Shown here: positions 1 through 6,007 of the stretch, piece after piece | Layout of the letters: each line of letters opens with the position of its first letter | Position numbering within the stretch: position 1 is the first letter of the stretch | Assembly: GCA_016784945.1 (NCBI GenBank) | Contig: JADHTP010000169.1 | Span: forward strand, 1-7,072 | Reading direction: 5' to 3' | Length of the DNA stretch: 7,072 bases | Source of the DNA: Deltaproteobacteria bacterium | Lineage (GTDB): Bacteria > Myxococcota_A > UBA9042 > DTJE01 | Program-made: the position numbers and the translations under genes | Notes under the pieces: model-generated | What the model was told of the DNA's origin: nothing | The model's database searches: none | Seen by the model: only the letters and a program-made list of their open reading frames with translations

Positions 1-777
1 CAGGGCATCGGCGGGACCGGCCAGGGCCAGTTGTTCCGGCTGCGTCTTCCGACGCAGCATCTCCACCGCCCTGCCCGCGATCCGGTCTGCGGACCGCAGG
101 CTGTACCGCCAGGTAGGCGTCTCTTTCCTGATGGGTTTCGTCACATAGGTTTCCACCACTTCTTCCAGGCCGGAAAGGACTTCGTGGGTCAATACGGGGA
201 TGGACTTGGGCGACGTGGTCGCATTGGCATGGAAGCTGTCATCGGGCAGGCCCAGGATGTGGTCCCGCCTGGCCAGGACATCCTTCACGGCGGCGCGCAG
301 TCCGTCCCGCAGGGCGTTGACCCGCCGGATATAGGGTTTCTTTTCGCGCACACCGACCTTCTTGGCGCGAAAGGCCAGGATGAGGTACTGGTCTGCGGCC
401 CTGGCCGCCAGCGCAATGAACTCATCCAGTTCCGGACAGAGGAAGGCCCCCTTGTCCATGACCTTTTCGAACAGGGGCAGCAACGGGTCACAGAGGTTCT
501 CCATTCGCTGTACGTCAACGGGGAGTTGCCATTTCTTGATCCGTTCACCCTCCACATCCGAAAAGAAATTGGCATCGCACTTCTTCAGGAGGTCGGAATA
601 GTCCTCTACCGCTTCCCGCAGATCGTGGAATTCGGATTTCGGTTCCTCCACCTTCTGCAGAATGGCCAGATCAGGTTTGGCCGGCGGCTTGAGCGCCTTG
701 TCGCTTCGGCTCTTCCCGCAGCCGGACTGGGCCAGGGGCAGCGCCAGCCCACAGGCAAGCAAGACTACCTTGAGCAT
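1..777 (-). CDS. Putative lipoprotein, C-terminus cut by window edge
   Basis: An open frame runs from the ATG at 777-775 to the left edge without a stop, giving 259 visible residues. The start is well supported: GGAGGT at 789-784 lies 6 nt upstream, and the start overlaps the end of the preceding lipoprotein gene by 13 nt, so the two are very likely co-translated. The N-terminus is a short lipoprotein-type signal (MLKVVLLACGLALPLA, then QSGC). Cys20 is the probable lipidated residue, although Gln at -3 makes the lipobox imperfect. The mature part is charged and looks largely helical, with Cys at about residues 68, 96 and 114. I do not recognise the family. The helical lipoprotein build recalls DUF3829/YiiG-like proteins, but I see no diagnostic motif. 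Export is fairly sure; function is unknown. Confidence 0.8.
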   Translation of the reverse strand, partial: MLKVVLLACGLALPLAQSGCGKSRSDKALKPPAKPDLAILQKVEEPKSEFHDLREAVEDYSDLLKKCDANFFSDVEGERIKKWQLPVDVQRMENLCDPLLPLFEKVMDKGAFLCPELDEFIALAARAADQYLILAFRAKKVGVREKKPYIRRVNALRDGLRAAVKDVLARRDHILGLPDDSFHANATTSPKSIPVLTHEVLSGLEEVVETYVTKPIRKETPTWRYSLRSADRIAGRAVEMLRRKTQPEQLALAGPADAL

Positions 778-2303
778 ACCTGCACCTCCAGGCGGGGTTT
801 CAGATCCTTCACGACCTGACAGTCGGAGTCTTCACACTGACGGAACAGTCCATCAATGAAGCCAACGAATCGTTCGTAGGTGATCCGTGAATCCACGGCC
901 AGAAGCCCGACGCCCGTTGCAAGTCGCTTCAGGGCTTCGTCCTTGTCCACGGCCGTGGGCGCTTTGACCCTCTTGCCATCCAGGGTTCCGGCCAGGATGG
1001 CGTCGGGACCCAGGAAGACCACGTTCCGCACCTTGGACGGCAGGTCATCCGAATCGTCCGACTGGCCCAGCGGCTTGCACCGGATCCGCCAGCGCCCCTC
1101 CATGTCCAGGTTCCTGGCCTTCACGGGGACTTCCCTGAATTCCAGCCGACCCAGGGTGGCCTTGCGATTGACGCCGTCCAGTTTGCGCCGCGCCCCGAAG
1201 GTGATGTAGCGGGCCGGGTGTTTCTTCATCATGGAAACCAGCCGTGCGGGGATGGACAGGGGCGCTTGCTTGTCCATCATGACCAGCATGAGTTCCAGGT
1301 TTTCCGGACCCCTCCTTTCCTCCAGCGAGATCTGCATCTTATCGATCTCCGCTGACATGGACCCCCAGGCGCCTCCCCTGCCCGTCCACCCGTCGGAGAA
1401 GTCCATGAAGTTGTATCCCTCGTAATCGATACCCTGCCTGGACACGGTGAAAATCAGGTCCCCAACGTAGGGCGAGCGCGACACGGTTTCAGGTACCGGG
1501 GGATATTCCTTGAATTCAGCGATTTTCGGCACCCGGGCCTTCACGTCGGCGAGGAACGGGACGAACACCCGGTTCAGCTTGCAGTCCTTGTAGCGGTCCA
1601 TGAACTCGCCCGTGATGCGCATGGCTTCCTTGAGGTAGGGCCGTTCCATGGCGAAGTGCATCACTTCGAAAGGCACGTTGCGGCAATAGTCCGACAGCTT
1701 GGCCTTGCATATGCGGGCCAGGTAGTCCGAAACGGCCTCGTGGTATTCGCGGGGGAACTGGAAGGCCACCTGCCAGTGACGGAAGAAATAGATGGCCCGG
1801 TCGTCTCCGTCCATGTCCTGGGCCCCGTAGAAGGCCTCCAGGTGAACGAAGGTGTGGTCGAAGTCAGCCAGCAGGTTCGCCGGGAGGTCGTCGGAGGCCT
1901 CCTTCAGGCTGGCCCAGGCCTTCATGTAGTCCTTGAAGTCGATCTTCTTGTTCCAGAACAGCTCCATCTGGTCAAAGAACTCGGGGATGGCCTTCAACTC
2001 GGCTTCGAAGGGCGTTCCACGGGCCTTGACCACTGCGGCGCCCAGGGGTCGCCGCCAATCGTAGTCCATGGTCTTGAGTCGCCAGTTTACCAGTGAACTC
2101 TTGACCTTCGGGTACTTCTTCACATCTGCCGGAAGGGTCTCCACCATGTGGTCGAGCCAGCCGTTCAGGACCTGGTCCACCTCGGAACGGATTTCGTTCT
2201 TCCGGCTGTCCAGGGCCTGTTTCTGGCGCTCCGCCATGTTCCCTTTCTTGCACCCGGCGGCCGCCAGCATGGCCAGCGCCAACAGCAACAGCGTCTTTTT
2301 CAT
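765..2303 (-). CDS. Lipoprotein with two TolR/ExbD-like periplasmic regions
   Basis: This encodes 512 residues from the ATG at 2303, with GGGGGA a few bases upstream. The signal peptide (MKKTLLLLALAMLAAAGC) ends in a good lipobox (A-A-G-C), so Cys18 should be lipidated. Lys at +2 and +3 is compatible with outer-membrane sorting. Residues about 25-265 are helical, rich in Trp, Tyr and Phe, and unfamiliar. Residues about 280-375 have the order of a TolR/ExbD periplasmic domain: a strand (LIFTVSRQGIDYEG), a helix, a strand plus D..AP (LMLVMMDKQAP), a helix with V..MM, and a closing strand (YITFGA). Residues about 426-505 repeat this pattern (VGLLAVDSRITYERFVGFID). Unlike real ExbD or TolR, there is no N-terminal membrane helix, only a lipid anchor. 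Domain assignment is by eye and tentative. The gene sits 154 bp after the murein endopeptidase gene and overlaps the next lipoprotein gene, which fits a role at the peptidoglycan or outer membrane. No enzymatic motif is visible. Confidence 0.85.
   Translation of the reverse strand: MKKTLLLLALAMLAAAGCKKGNMAERQKQALDSRKNEIRSEVDQVLNGWLDHMVETLPADVKKYPKVKSSLVNWRLKTMDYDWRRPLGAAVVKARGTPFEAELKAIPEFFDQMELFWNKKIDFKDYMKAWASLKEASDDLPANLLADFDHTFVHLEAFYGAQDMDGDDRAIYFFRHWQVAFQFPREYHEAVSDYLARICKAKLSDYCRNVPFEVMHFAMERPYLKEAMRITGEFMDRYKDCKLNRVFVPFLADVKARVPKIAEFKEYPPVPETVSRSPYVGDLIFTVSRQGIDYEGYNFMDFSDGWTGRGGAWGSMSAEIDKMQISLEERRGPENLELMLVMMDKQAPLSIPARLVSMMKKHPARYITFGARRKLDGVNRKATLGRLEFREVPVKARNLDMEGRWRIRCKPLGQSDDSDDLPSKVRNVVFLGPDAILAGTLDGKRVKAPTAVDKDEALKRLATGVGLLAVDSRITYERFVGFIDGLFRQCEDSDCQVVKDLKPRLEVQVCSR
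784..789 (-). promoter_or_regulatory. Ribosome binding site inside upstream gene
   Basis: The minus strand reads GGAGGT here, 6 nt before the ATG at 777. It lies inside the last codons of the 512-residue lipoprotein gene. It decides the start of the downstream lipoprotein gene and supports translational coupling of the pair. Confidence 0.75.
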
Positions 2304-2338
2304 GGTTTCCCCCGTGTCCCCACGATTGAGTTGCGGTC

Positions 2339-2367
2339 ACCCTGTCGCAAAATACCGCCCGGGTCAA
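2339..2367 (-). promoter_or_regulatory. Possible sigma70-type promoter for lipoprotein operon
   Basis: On the minus strand, TTGACC (2367-2362) is followed after exactly 17 bp by CAGGGT (2344-2339). This is a good -35 match with a weak -10 of the kind seen in GC-rich genomes. Transcription would start near 2332 and leave a leader of about 29 nt before the ATG at 2303. It would let the two lipoprotein genes be expressed apart from the endopeptidase gene. This is inferred from sequence only. Confidence 0.35.
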
Positions 2368-2403
2368 TCCCCGTTGATGGTGGACCTGATCACTGGGCTA
2401 TCG

Positions 2404-2424
2404 GCGATCAGCGATGGGCGATTG
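2404..2424. repeat. Three tandem GCGATNN heptamers
   Basis: GCGAT occurs at 2404-2408, 2411-2415 and 2418-2422 with an exact 7-bp period (GCGATCA, GCGATGG, GCGATTG). The repeats lie about 40 bp upstream of the possible promoter of the lipoprotein genes. They could be a protein-binding site or a chance repeat. Confidence 0.5.
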
Positions 2425-2457
2425 GCACGCCCGGAAGAACTCCCCATCCCCCGTCGA

Positions 2458-3375
2458 TCAGTTCACGCACTTCCTGTCCCCCTTGGGACACTTGAACCGG
2501 ACGTGCATGTGGGAGCGGTGATCGCGATCCCCCCGGATCACGTGCTTGGAACCACCGGGGAAGTACCGGAGATACTTACGCATCTTCTGGGTCCTTTTCC
2601 GGTAGATCCGCTTGATGTATTCCTTCATGGAACGGACCAGCGAGTGCTCCATGAAGATGAACTGCGTCTGCGGGTTGTCCAGGAAGCACTTGGTCAGGAC
2701 CCACTGCTTGTAGGTGTCCAGTTTCCTTGGCGTGGCCCGCTTGAAACGGCCGCTGTTCGAGGAGTTCTTCTTCAGCAGGAAACCAATGTCCACGTCCCTT
2801 CCGCTCTGGTGCGACAGGTGGGGCGAGAACTTGCCGCCATGACGCCTGGACAGGTCCCCTATGGCGAGGGGCGACGCCTTCCTCTTGGGGAAGTAGCCGC
2901 GGTACTGTGCGGCGCACTTCTTCACGTACTTGATGGTTTCCGGGGTGGCCCAGACCGCGTTGCGGTGGGGGGACATCTTCCACCCGTTGCCCTTGCTGTC
3001 ACCGTCGGGATCAATGCTCACGCCCATCCGGAGCTTGCCCCGACTGGCCTTGCCCACGGATTCCGTATTGCGGCAGGGTCCCATGTAACGCAGTCTCCGG
3101 CCCCGCCTGACGCGGTTCTTCTTGATGCCGTTCCATTTCTTCAGGTCCTTCAGGTCCACCTGCAGGCTCCTGGCGATGTCGGAGAGCTTGTCCCTGGCCA
3201 CCACCTTGTAGCGTTTCGGGCAGTACCTGGGCCTCTGGCCCTTTCTCTTCCTGGCTTCGGCGGGTGCGGCAGCCATCATTCCCAGCGCCAGGATGACGAC
3301 GGCGGTCCAGGCCGCCCGTCCCCGTGCCATCATTCCCAGGGTTCGCATCATTCCGGAGCCCGTTTCTATTGTCAT
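2458..3375 (-). CDS. mepA: LysM + M74 penicillin-insensitive murein endopeptidase
   Basis: This exported zinc peptidase of the MepA (M74) family cleaves D-Ala to meso-diaminopimelate cross-links in peptidoglycan. It has 305 residues. A signal sequence ends near residue 41 (AAAPAEA, then RKRKG). A LysM domain follows at about 56-97 (YKVVARDKLSDIARSL through WNGIKKNRV), flanked by Cys52 and Cys101, which could form a disulfide. The catalytic domain spans about 115-300. All ligand motifs are intact: H186-L-S-H189-Q-S-G-R-D-V-D196, matching the HxxHxxxxxxD core of MepA, and H286-R-S-H289-M-H291, matching its HxxHxH end. The protein is strongly basic, which suits binding to the cell wall. The start at 3375 is favoured by a 4-nt ATGA overlap with the upstream gene. 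It leaves a long n-region with a weak ribosome site, so internal Met9/10 or Met15/16 remain possible. E. coli MepA lacks the LysM domain. Confidence 0.95.
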   Translation of the reverse strand: MTIETGSGMMRTLGMMARGRAAWTAVVILALGMMAAAPAEARKRKGQRPRYCPKRYKVVARDKLSDIARSLQVDLKDLKKWNGIKKNRVRRGRRLRYMGPCRNTESVGKASRGKLRMGVSIDPDGDSKGNGWKMSPHRNAVWATPETIKYVKKCAAQYRGYFPKRKASPLAIGDLSRRHGGKFSPHLSHQSGRDVDIGFLLKKNSSNSGRFKRATPRKLDTYKQWVLTKCFLDNPQTQFIFMEHSLVRSMKEYIKRIYRKRTQKMRKYLRYFPGGSKHVIRGDRDHRSHMHVRFKCPKGDRKCVN

Positions 3376-4118
3376 TTCAACACCACGTGCACCTGGTTCG
3401 TTGTTCCCGCCACCACCCGCACCTTGAATTCGGAAGTCCTGCCTGTCAATCCCCTGACGGCCACCGTGTGTTCACCTTCCACCATTTCGAGGGGCCCGGC
3501 CGGCAGCCTCACCTTCTGCCATCCATCCACCACGGCTACGGCCTTTTCCGTGGCGGTGACCTGGACCCAGCCCATGGTGGCGGGGTCGTGATAGACGTCC
3601 ATGACCGGCAGGGGCTTGACACGACTGCCCACCCCGTCCCTCACCACGCCGAGGGCCCTCACCAGTTCCGGCCGGTCGAGCAGGTCCTTCTGGTCGATCC
3701 AGAATCGCTCCATTCGCCTGCCCCAGGCTACCCAGAATTCGTATTTCGGTTCCGAGGTGGCCACTTCGTCGTCCAGGCCGCCATCTTTTGCACGCGCCGG
3801 TCTTTTCAGTTCCCACACGCCACCTTGATGCAGGGTTTCGAGCAATTCCGGGGCACTGTCCAGGTCCAGGAACTGGATGCTCTGGCGTTGCCCACGCCGG
3901 CATACACTCTCCTTGACGAGGGTCACCACCGTCGTGTCGCCTCTCAGAGTCACGTCCCATGCCACTTTCCTGAAGGGAGACACGCCCCCGATCACCGATA
4001 TCCTGACGAAGGAACCATCGGGCACCCCGCTTGATTCCCCGGCATTGATGGAAAACGGCAGGGCTGTGAACAGGCAGGCCATCCAGGCGATCCGGACAGA
4101 TACCATTGACGCGTTCAT
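3372..4118 (-). CDS. Exported protein with C-terminal PEGA-like domain
   Basis: This encodes 248 residues from the ATG at 4118, with GGAAG about 11 nt upstream. A GTG at 4130 would add four residues but leaves no room for a ribosome site. The signal peptide ends around residue 26 (ALPFSINA, then GESSG). Residues about 30-170 form an unfamiliar domain with alternating strands and a Trp/Tyr-rich stretch (YEFWVAWGRRMERFWI). Residues about 181-248 read like a PEGA domain: a strand (GWVQVTAT), the hallmark VDG at 197-199, then L..G.H.V.V (MVEGEHTVAVRGL) and a final strand pair ending in VHVVL. PEGA domains are small beta modules of surface or periplasmic proteins. The stop overlaps the start of the LysM-M74 endopeptidase gene (ATGA), so the two proteins are probably made together. 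A partner or regulator of the endopeptidase is an inference. Confidence 0.85.
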   Translation of the reverse strand: MNASMVSVRIAWMACLFTALPFSINAGESSGVPDGSFVRISVIGGVSPFRKVAWDVTLRGDTTVVTLVKESVCRRGQRQSIQFLDLDSAPELLETLHQGGVWELKRPARAKDGGLDDEVATSEPKYEFWVAWGRRMERFWIDQKDLLDRPELVRALGVVRDGVGSRVKPLPVMDVYHDPATMGWVQVTATEKAVAVVDGWQKVRLPAGPLEMVEGEHTVAVRGLTGRTSEFKVRVVAGTTNQVHVVLK

Positions 4119-4143
4119 AGTCGCCGTCACTTCCAGCGGTCCC

Positions 4144-4152
4144 TGCTATAAT
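4144..4152 (+). promoter_or_regulatory. Extended -10 promoter, near-leaderless transcript
   Basis: TGCTATAAT is a perfect extended -10 element (TGn + TATAAT). The best -35 at a 17-bp spacing (CCGTCA, 4124-4129) matches only three of six bases, which is usual for extended -10 promoters. The expected transcription start is about 4158-4160, only 2-4 nt before the ATG at 4162. The mRNA would therefore be almost leaderless, which agrees with the lack of a Shine-Dalgarno sequence there. It lies in the 43-bp gap between divergent genes. Confidence 0.7.
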
Positions 4153-4161
4153 CACCGAGCC

Positions 4162-4707
4162 ATGCGATTCGTCCCACACCTGGTGATCGCGCTGGCGATC
4201 ATCTGGCCGACAAATATATCACGGGGTGAGGTTCGTGCGGTATGCGACGACATCCCCGTTCTGCCCGACGCCATGCTGGCCCCCTACCTGAAATCGGGTC
4301 CCTACGCCGCCGGTCTCCGGTTGCACCGGACAGGTCATGACACCCGGGCCGCCAGGCGGCTCCTGGGTGCCTGGAAACAGGTCCGGGCGGAACTTCTTGC
4401 CGCTTTCGGCACGAAGGGCTGTCGAAGCGCGGCCATTTCCCGGGCCATCAACAGGAACCTTCGCCGTTTACCCCCTCTGGCCGTGGCCGAAACGGACCGT
4501 TTCCTTCCTCCGGTGGTCATCCGGGACGCCGTGGCCCGCTCCCTCTGCCTGTCCGGCGACTTTTCCGGTGCGGCCCGCTGGCTCATGGACGGGGCGCTTT
4601 CCGGGGACAGGGACTCCGCACGCACGGCCGCCCTGCTCTATCGGGCCGCTGGCAGGGAAGACCTGTCTAGGGCCATCCTTCCTCCCGACGGGGACGTGCA
4701 GCCATGA
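4162..4707 (+). CDS. Exported helical (TPR-like) protein, unknown function
   Basis: This encodes 181 residues. The ATG at 4162 is chosen because it lies just after the extended -10 element at 4144-4152 and is followed at once by an export-type hydrophobic stretch (residues 7-15, LVIALAIIW). The frame is also open upstream, but only as antisense to the neighbouring gene. Signal cleavage could fall after Gly22 or Ala26. Residues about 60-175 are rich in Ala, Arg and Leu and look all-helical. The segment 118-172, with LCLSGDFSGAARWL and ALLYRAAGRED, resembles a degenerate TPR or Sel1-like repeat pair. Cys occurs at 28, 87 and 129. No family is recognised. Its stop overlaps the start of the next gene (ATGA), so it is the first gene of a three-gene unit. 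Confidence 0.75.
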   Translation: MRFVPHLVIALAIIWPTNISRGEVRAVCDDIPVLPDAMLAPYLKSGPYAAGLRLHRTGHDTRAARRLLGAWKQVRAELLAAFGTKGCRSAAISRAINRNLRRLPPLAVAETDRFLPPVVIRDAVARSLCLSGDFSGAARWLMDGALSGDRDSARTAALLYRAAGREDLSRAILPPDGDVQP

Positions 4708-4919
4708 AGCCCTATTACGCCAGTCCCGGTGAAATCGACCGATTCAAGGCCCAGCGCAACGAGTACCGTTTCCGCTACCAGTGCCCGGACTGCGTCCACA
4801 TCAGGAATTCCGACCATACCTGTTCCCTGGAGTATCCCAACCGGGTCCTGCTGGAGGCCGAGGGCTTCCTCGAACTGGAGGGCCAGTTCGTGTTCTGCAA
4901 GTACTTCGAAATGGCCTGA
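4704..4919 (+). CDS. Small four-cysteine protein, probable metal binder
   Basis: This encodes 71 residues, with the start overlapping the previous stop (ATGA) and GGGGAC at 4690-4695 upstream. There is no signal peptide or membrane segment, so it is probably cytoplasmic. Cys27-P-D-Cys30, Cys40 and Cys65 form a CxxC-x9-C-x24-C pattern, with His32 and His38 nearby. The set could hold zinc or an iron-sulfur cluster. The motifs around it (QCPDCVHIRNSDHTC, a Tyr-Pro after the third Cys, and FCKYFE at the end) look like a conserved family core rather than chance. The downstream ATP-grasp gene begins 13 bp later. It could be a partner or carrier for that enzyme, but nothing in the sequence proves this. 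Confidence 0.85.
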   Translation: MKPYYASPGEIDRFKAQRNEYRFRYQCPDCVHIRNSDHTCSLEYPNRVLLEAEGFLELEGQFVFCKYFEMA

Positions 4920-4920
4920 C

Positions 4921-4925
4921 GGAGG
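4921..4925 (+). promoter_or_regulatory. Ribosome binding site that sets a TTG start
   Basis: GGAGG lies just after the stop of the four-cysteine gene and 7 nt before the TTG at 4933. It is the only strong ribosome site near the beginning of the ATP-grasp domain and decides its start. The ATG codons upstream in the same frame lie inside the four-cysteine gene. Confidence 0.75.
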
Positions 4926-4932
4926 TGACGAC

Positions 4933-5997
4933 TTGTCCGTTGAAAAGCGCGTTCTCATTCCCGGTGCCGGCGGCCCCGGCGCCGTAAACATGACCCGCAG
5001 TCTCCTCCTGGCCCCGGAACCGGTCTTCATGGTGGGCTGTGACTGCAGCGAGTATTACATCCACCTGGCCCTGACCTCCGAAAAGTACCTGATCCCACCG
5101 GCCTCCAGGGAGGACGAGTACATCGATGCGATTTCGCGACTGGTTGACCGACACGACCTCAATTTCATCTATCCCAACTCCAGCCTGGAAATGATGGTCC
5201 TGACACGCCACGCCGCGGACCTTCCAGCCCCCCTGTTCGTGCCCAGCCTCGAAACCCAGGAGACCGCCGCCAGCAAGTGGCTGACCTGGCAGTGCTGGGA
5301 TCGGGCCGGCATCCCCGTGCCACGGACCGTGCTCATCGACGGTCCCGATGACATCGAGAAGGCCTTCGATACCCTTTCCTCCCGGCCCATCTGGTTCCGT
5401 GGGGCCGGCATCCCCGGAAAGGGGGTGGGCATGGCCGCCCTGCCCTGTCGAAGGCCCATCGAGGCCAGGGGCTGGATCGAGTTCCACGACGGCTTCGGCC
5501 AGTTCGTCGCTTCCGAGTTCCTGCCCGGCGACAACCTGACCTTCATGGGGCTCTACAGACAGGGCCGGCTGGTGACCAGCCAGGGTCGCAAGCGCATCAA
5601 GTACGTGATCCCCCACGTGAGCCCCAGCGGCATCACCGGCGCGCCGGCCGTTTGCCACACCGTTCACCGGGACGACATCAACGACCTGGGGCATCGGGCC
5701 ATCCTGGCCGTGGACCCCGAATTCAACGGCGTTGCCTTCATCGATTTCAAGGGAGCTGACGACGGTCGCATCCTCCCCACGGAAATCAATGCGGGCCGCT
5801 TCGGCACGACCCATCACTTCTACACGGCCGCCGGACGGAACAATCCCTATTTCCTGCTGAAGATGGCCTTTGACGAGGCGTTGCCTGCGGACCTGCCCCG
5901 GTACAACGCCCTGCCGGCCGACCTGTATTGGATCCGGACCCTTGACGCGGGCCCCGTGTTGCTGAGCAGGGAAGAACTGGCGGTCGGGGAAGGGTGA
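4933..5997 (+). CDS. ATP-grasp enzyme, carbamoyl-phosphate-synthase-like
   Basis: This encodes 354 residues from a TTG start. ATP-grasp enzymes activate a carboxylate as an acyl-phosphate and join it to an amine or similar group; the substrate here is unknown. The N-terminal part begins like a CarB pre-ATP-grasp fold (VLIPGAGGPGAVNMTRSL, residues 7-24). At 114-132 is SKWLTWQCWDRAGIPVPRT, the usual entry to the nucleotide-binding domain. The glycine-rich loop is R156-GAGIPGKGVG. Next come the strand SEFLPGD (194-200) and a metal-binding end at residues 271-289, where D271 and TEINAGR (E284, N286, R289) fit the ligand positions. TAAGRN (298-303) follows. Arg in place of the common Lys at 156 is, as I recall, normal for a CarB-like subfamily ending in TEIN.GRF. 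It is cytoplasmic and sits 13 bp after the four-cysteine gene. Confidence 0.92.
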   Translation: MSVEKRVLIPGAGGPGAVNMTRSLLLAPEPVFMVGCDCSEYYIHLALTSEKYLIPPASREDEYIDAISRLVDRHDLNFIYPNSSLEMMVLTRHAADLPAPLFVPSLETQETAASKWLTWQCWDRAGIPVPRTVLIDGPDDIEKAFDTLSSRPIWFRGAGIPGKGVGMAALPCRRPIEARGWIEFHDGFGQFVASEFLPGDNLTFMGLYRQGRLVTSQGRKRIKYVIPHVSPSGITGAPAVCHTVHRDDINDLGHRAILAVDPEFNGVAFIDFKGADDGRILPTEINAGRFGTTHHFYTAAGRNNPYFLLKMAFDEALPADLPRYNALPADLYWIRTLDAGPVLLSREELAVGEG

Positions 5998-6007
5998 GCG
6001 GTCGGAC

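Larger units (their letters stand above)
2304..2457. other. Intergenic gap with small repeats and a promoter
   Basis: This 154-bp gap lies between the stop of the endopeptidase gene and the start of the 512-residue lipoprotein gene. It holds a plausible minus-strand promoter near the lipoprotein gene, three tandem heptamers of the form GCGATNN at 2404-2424, and two weak inverted repeats. One pairs CTGATC at 2386-2391 with GATCAG at 2406-2411; the other pairs GGGCG at 2416-2420 with CGCCC at 2428-2432. Neither hairpin is followed by a T-run on either strand, so I do not call an intrinsic terminator. No ORF here looks real. Confidence 0.6.

Noticed and set aside
31..819. Plus-strand open frame of 262 codons at the left edge
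   Set aside because: It is antisense to the lipoprotein gene running off the left edge, which has a ribosome site, a coupled start and a lipoprotein signal.
2416..2432. Hairpin as a terminator for the endopeptidase operon
   Set aside because: The stem has only 5 bp with a 7-nt loop, and no T-run follows on either strand.
2068..3591. Long plus-strand open frame of 507 codons across the endopeptidase gene
   Set aside because: It is antisense to a gene with intact M74 catalytic motifs and also spans the intergenic gap. Its translation is rich in Pro, His and Gly without domains, which is typical of the opposite strand of GC-rich genes.
3877..4161. Upstream extension of the exported helical protein
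   Set aside because: The extension runs antisense through the PEGA-like gene. The promoter at 4144-4152 and the signal peptide point to the ATG at 4162.
4704..4919. Four-cysteine protein as a ribosomally made peptide precursor
   Set aside because: It has no leader/core division or Gly-Gly-type cleavage site, and the cysteines are spaced like a metal site. The idea is kept only as a remote option.
4729..4932. Upstream extension of the ATP-grasp protein
   Set aside because: It overlaps almost all of the four-cysteine gene in another frame, and the strong GGAGG and the TTG at 4933 give a start that matches the family's N-terminus.
4801..5817. Minus-strand open frame of 338 codons
   Set aside because: It lies opposite the ATP-grasp gene, which has clear family motifs. 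The antisense product has none.
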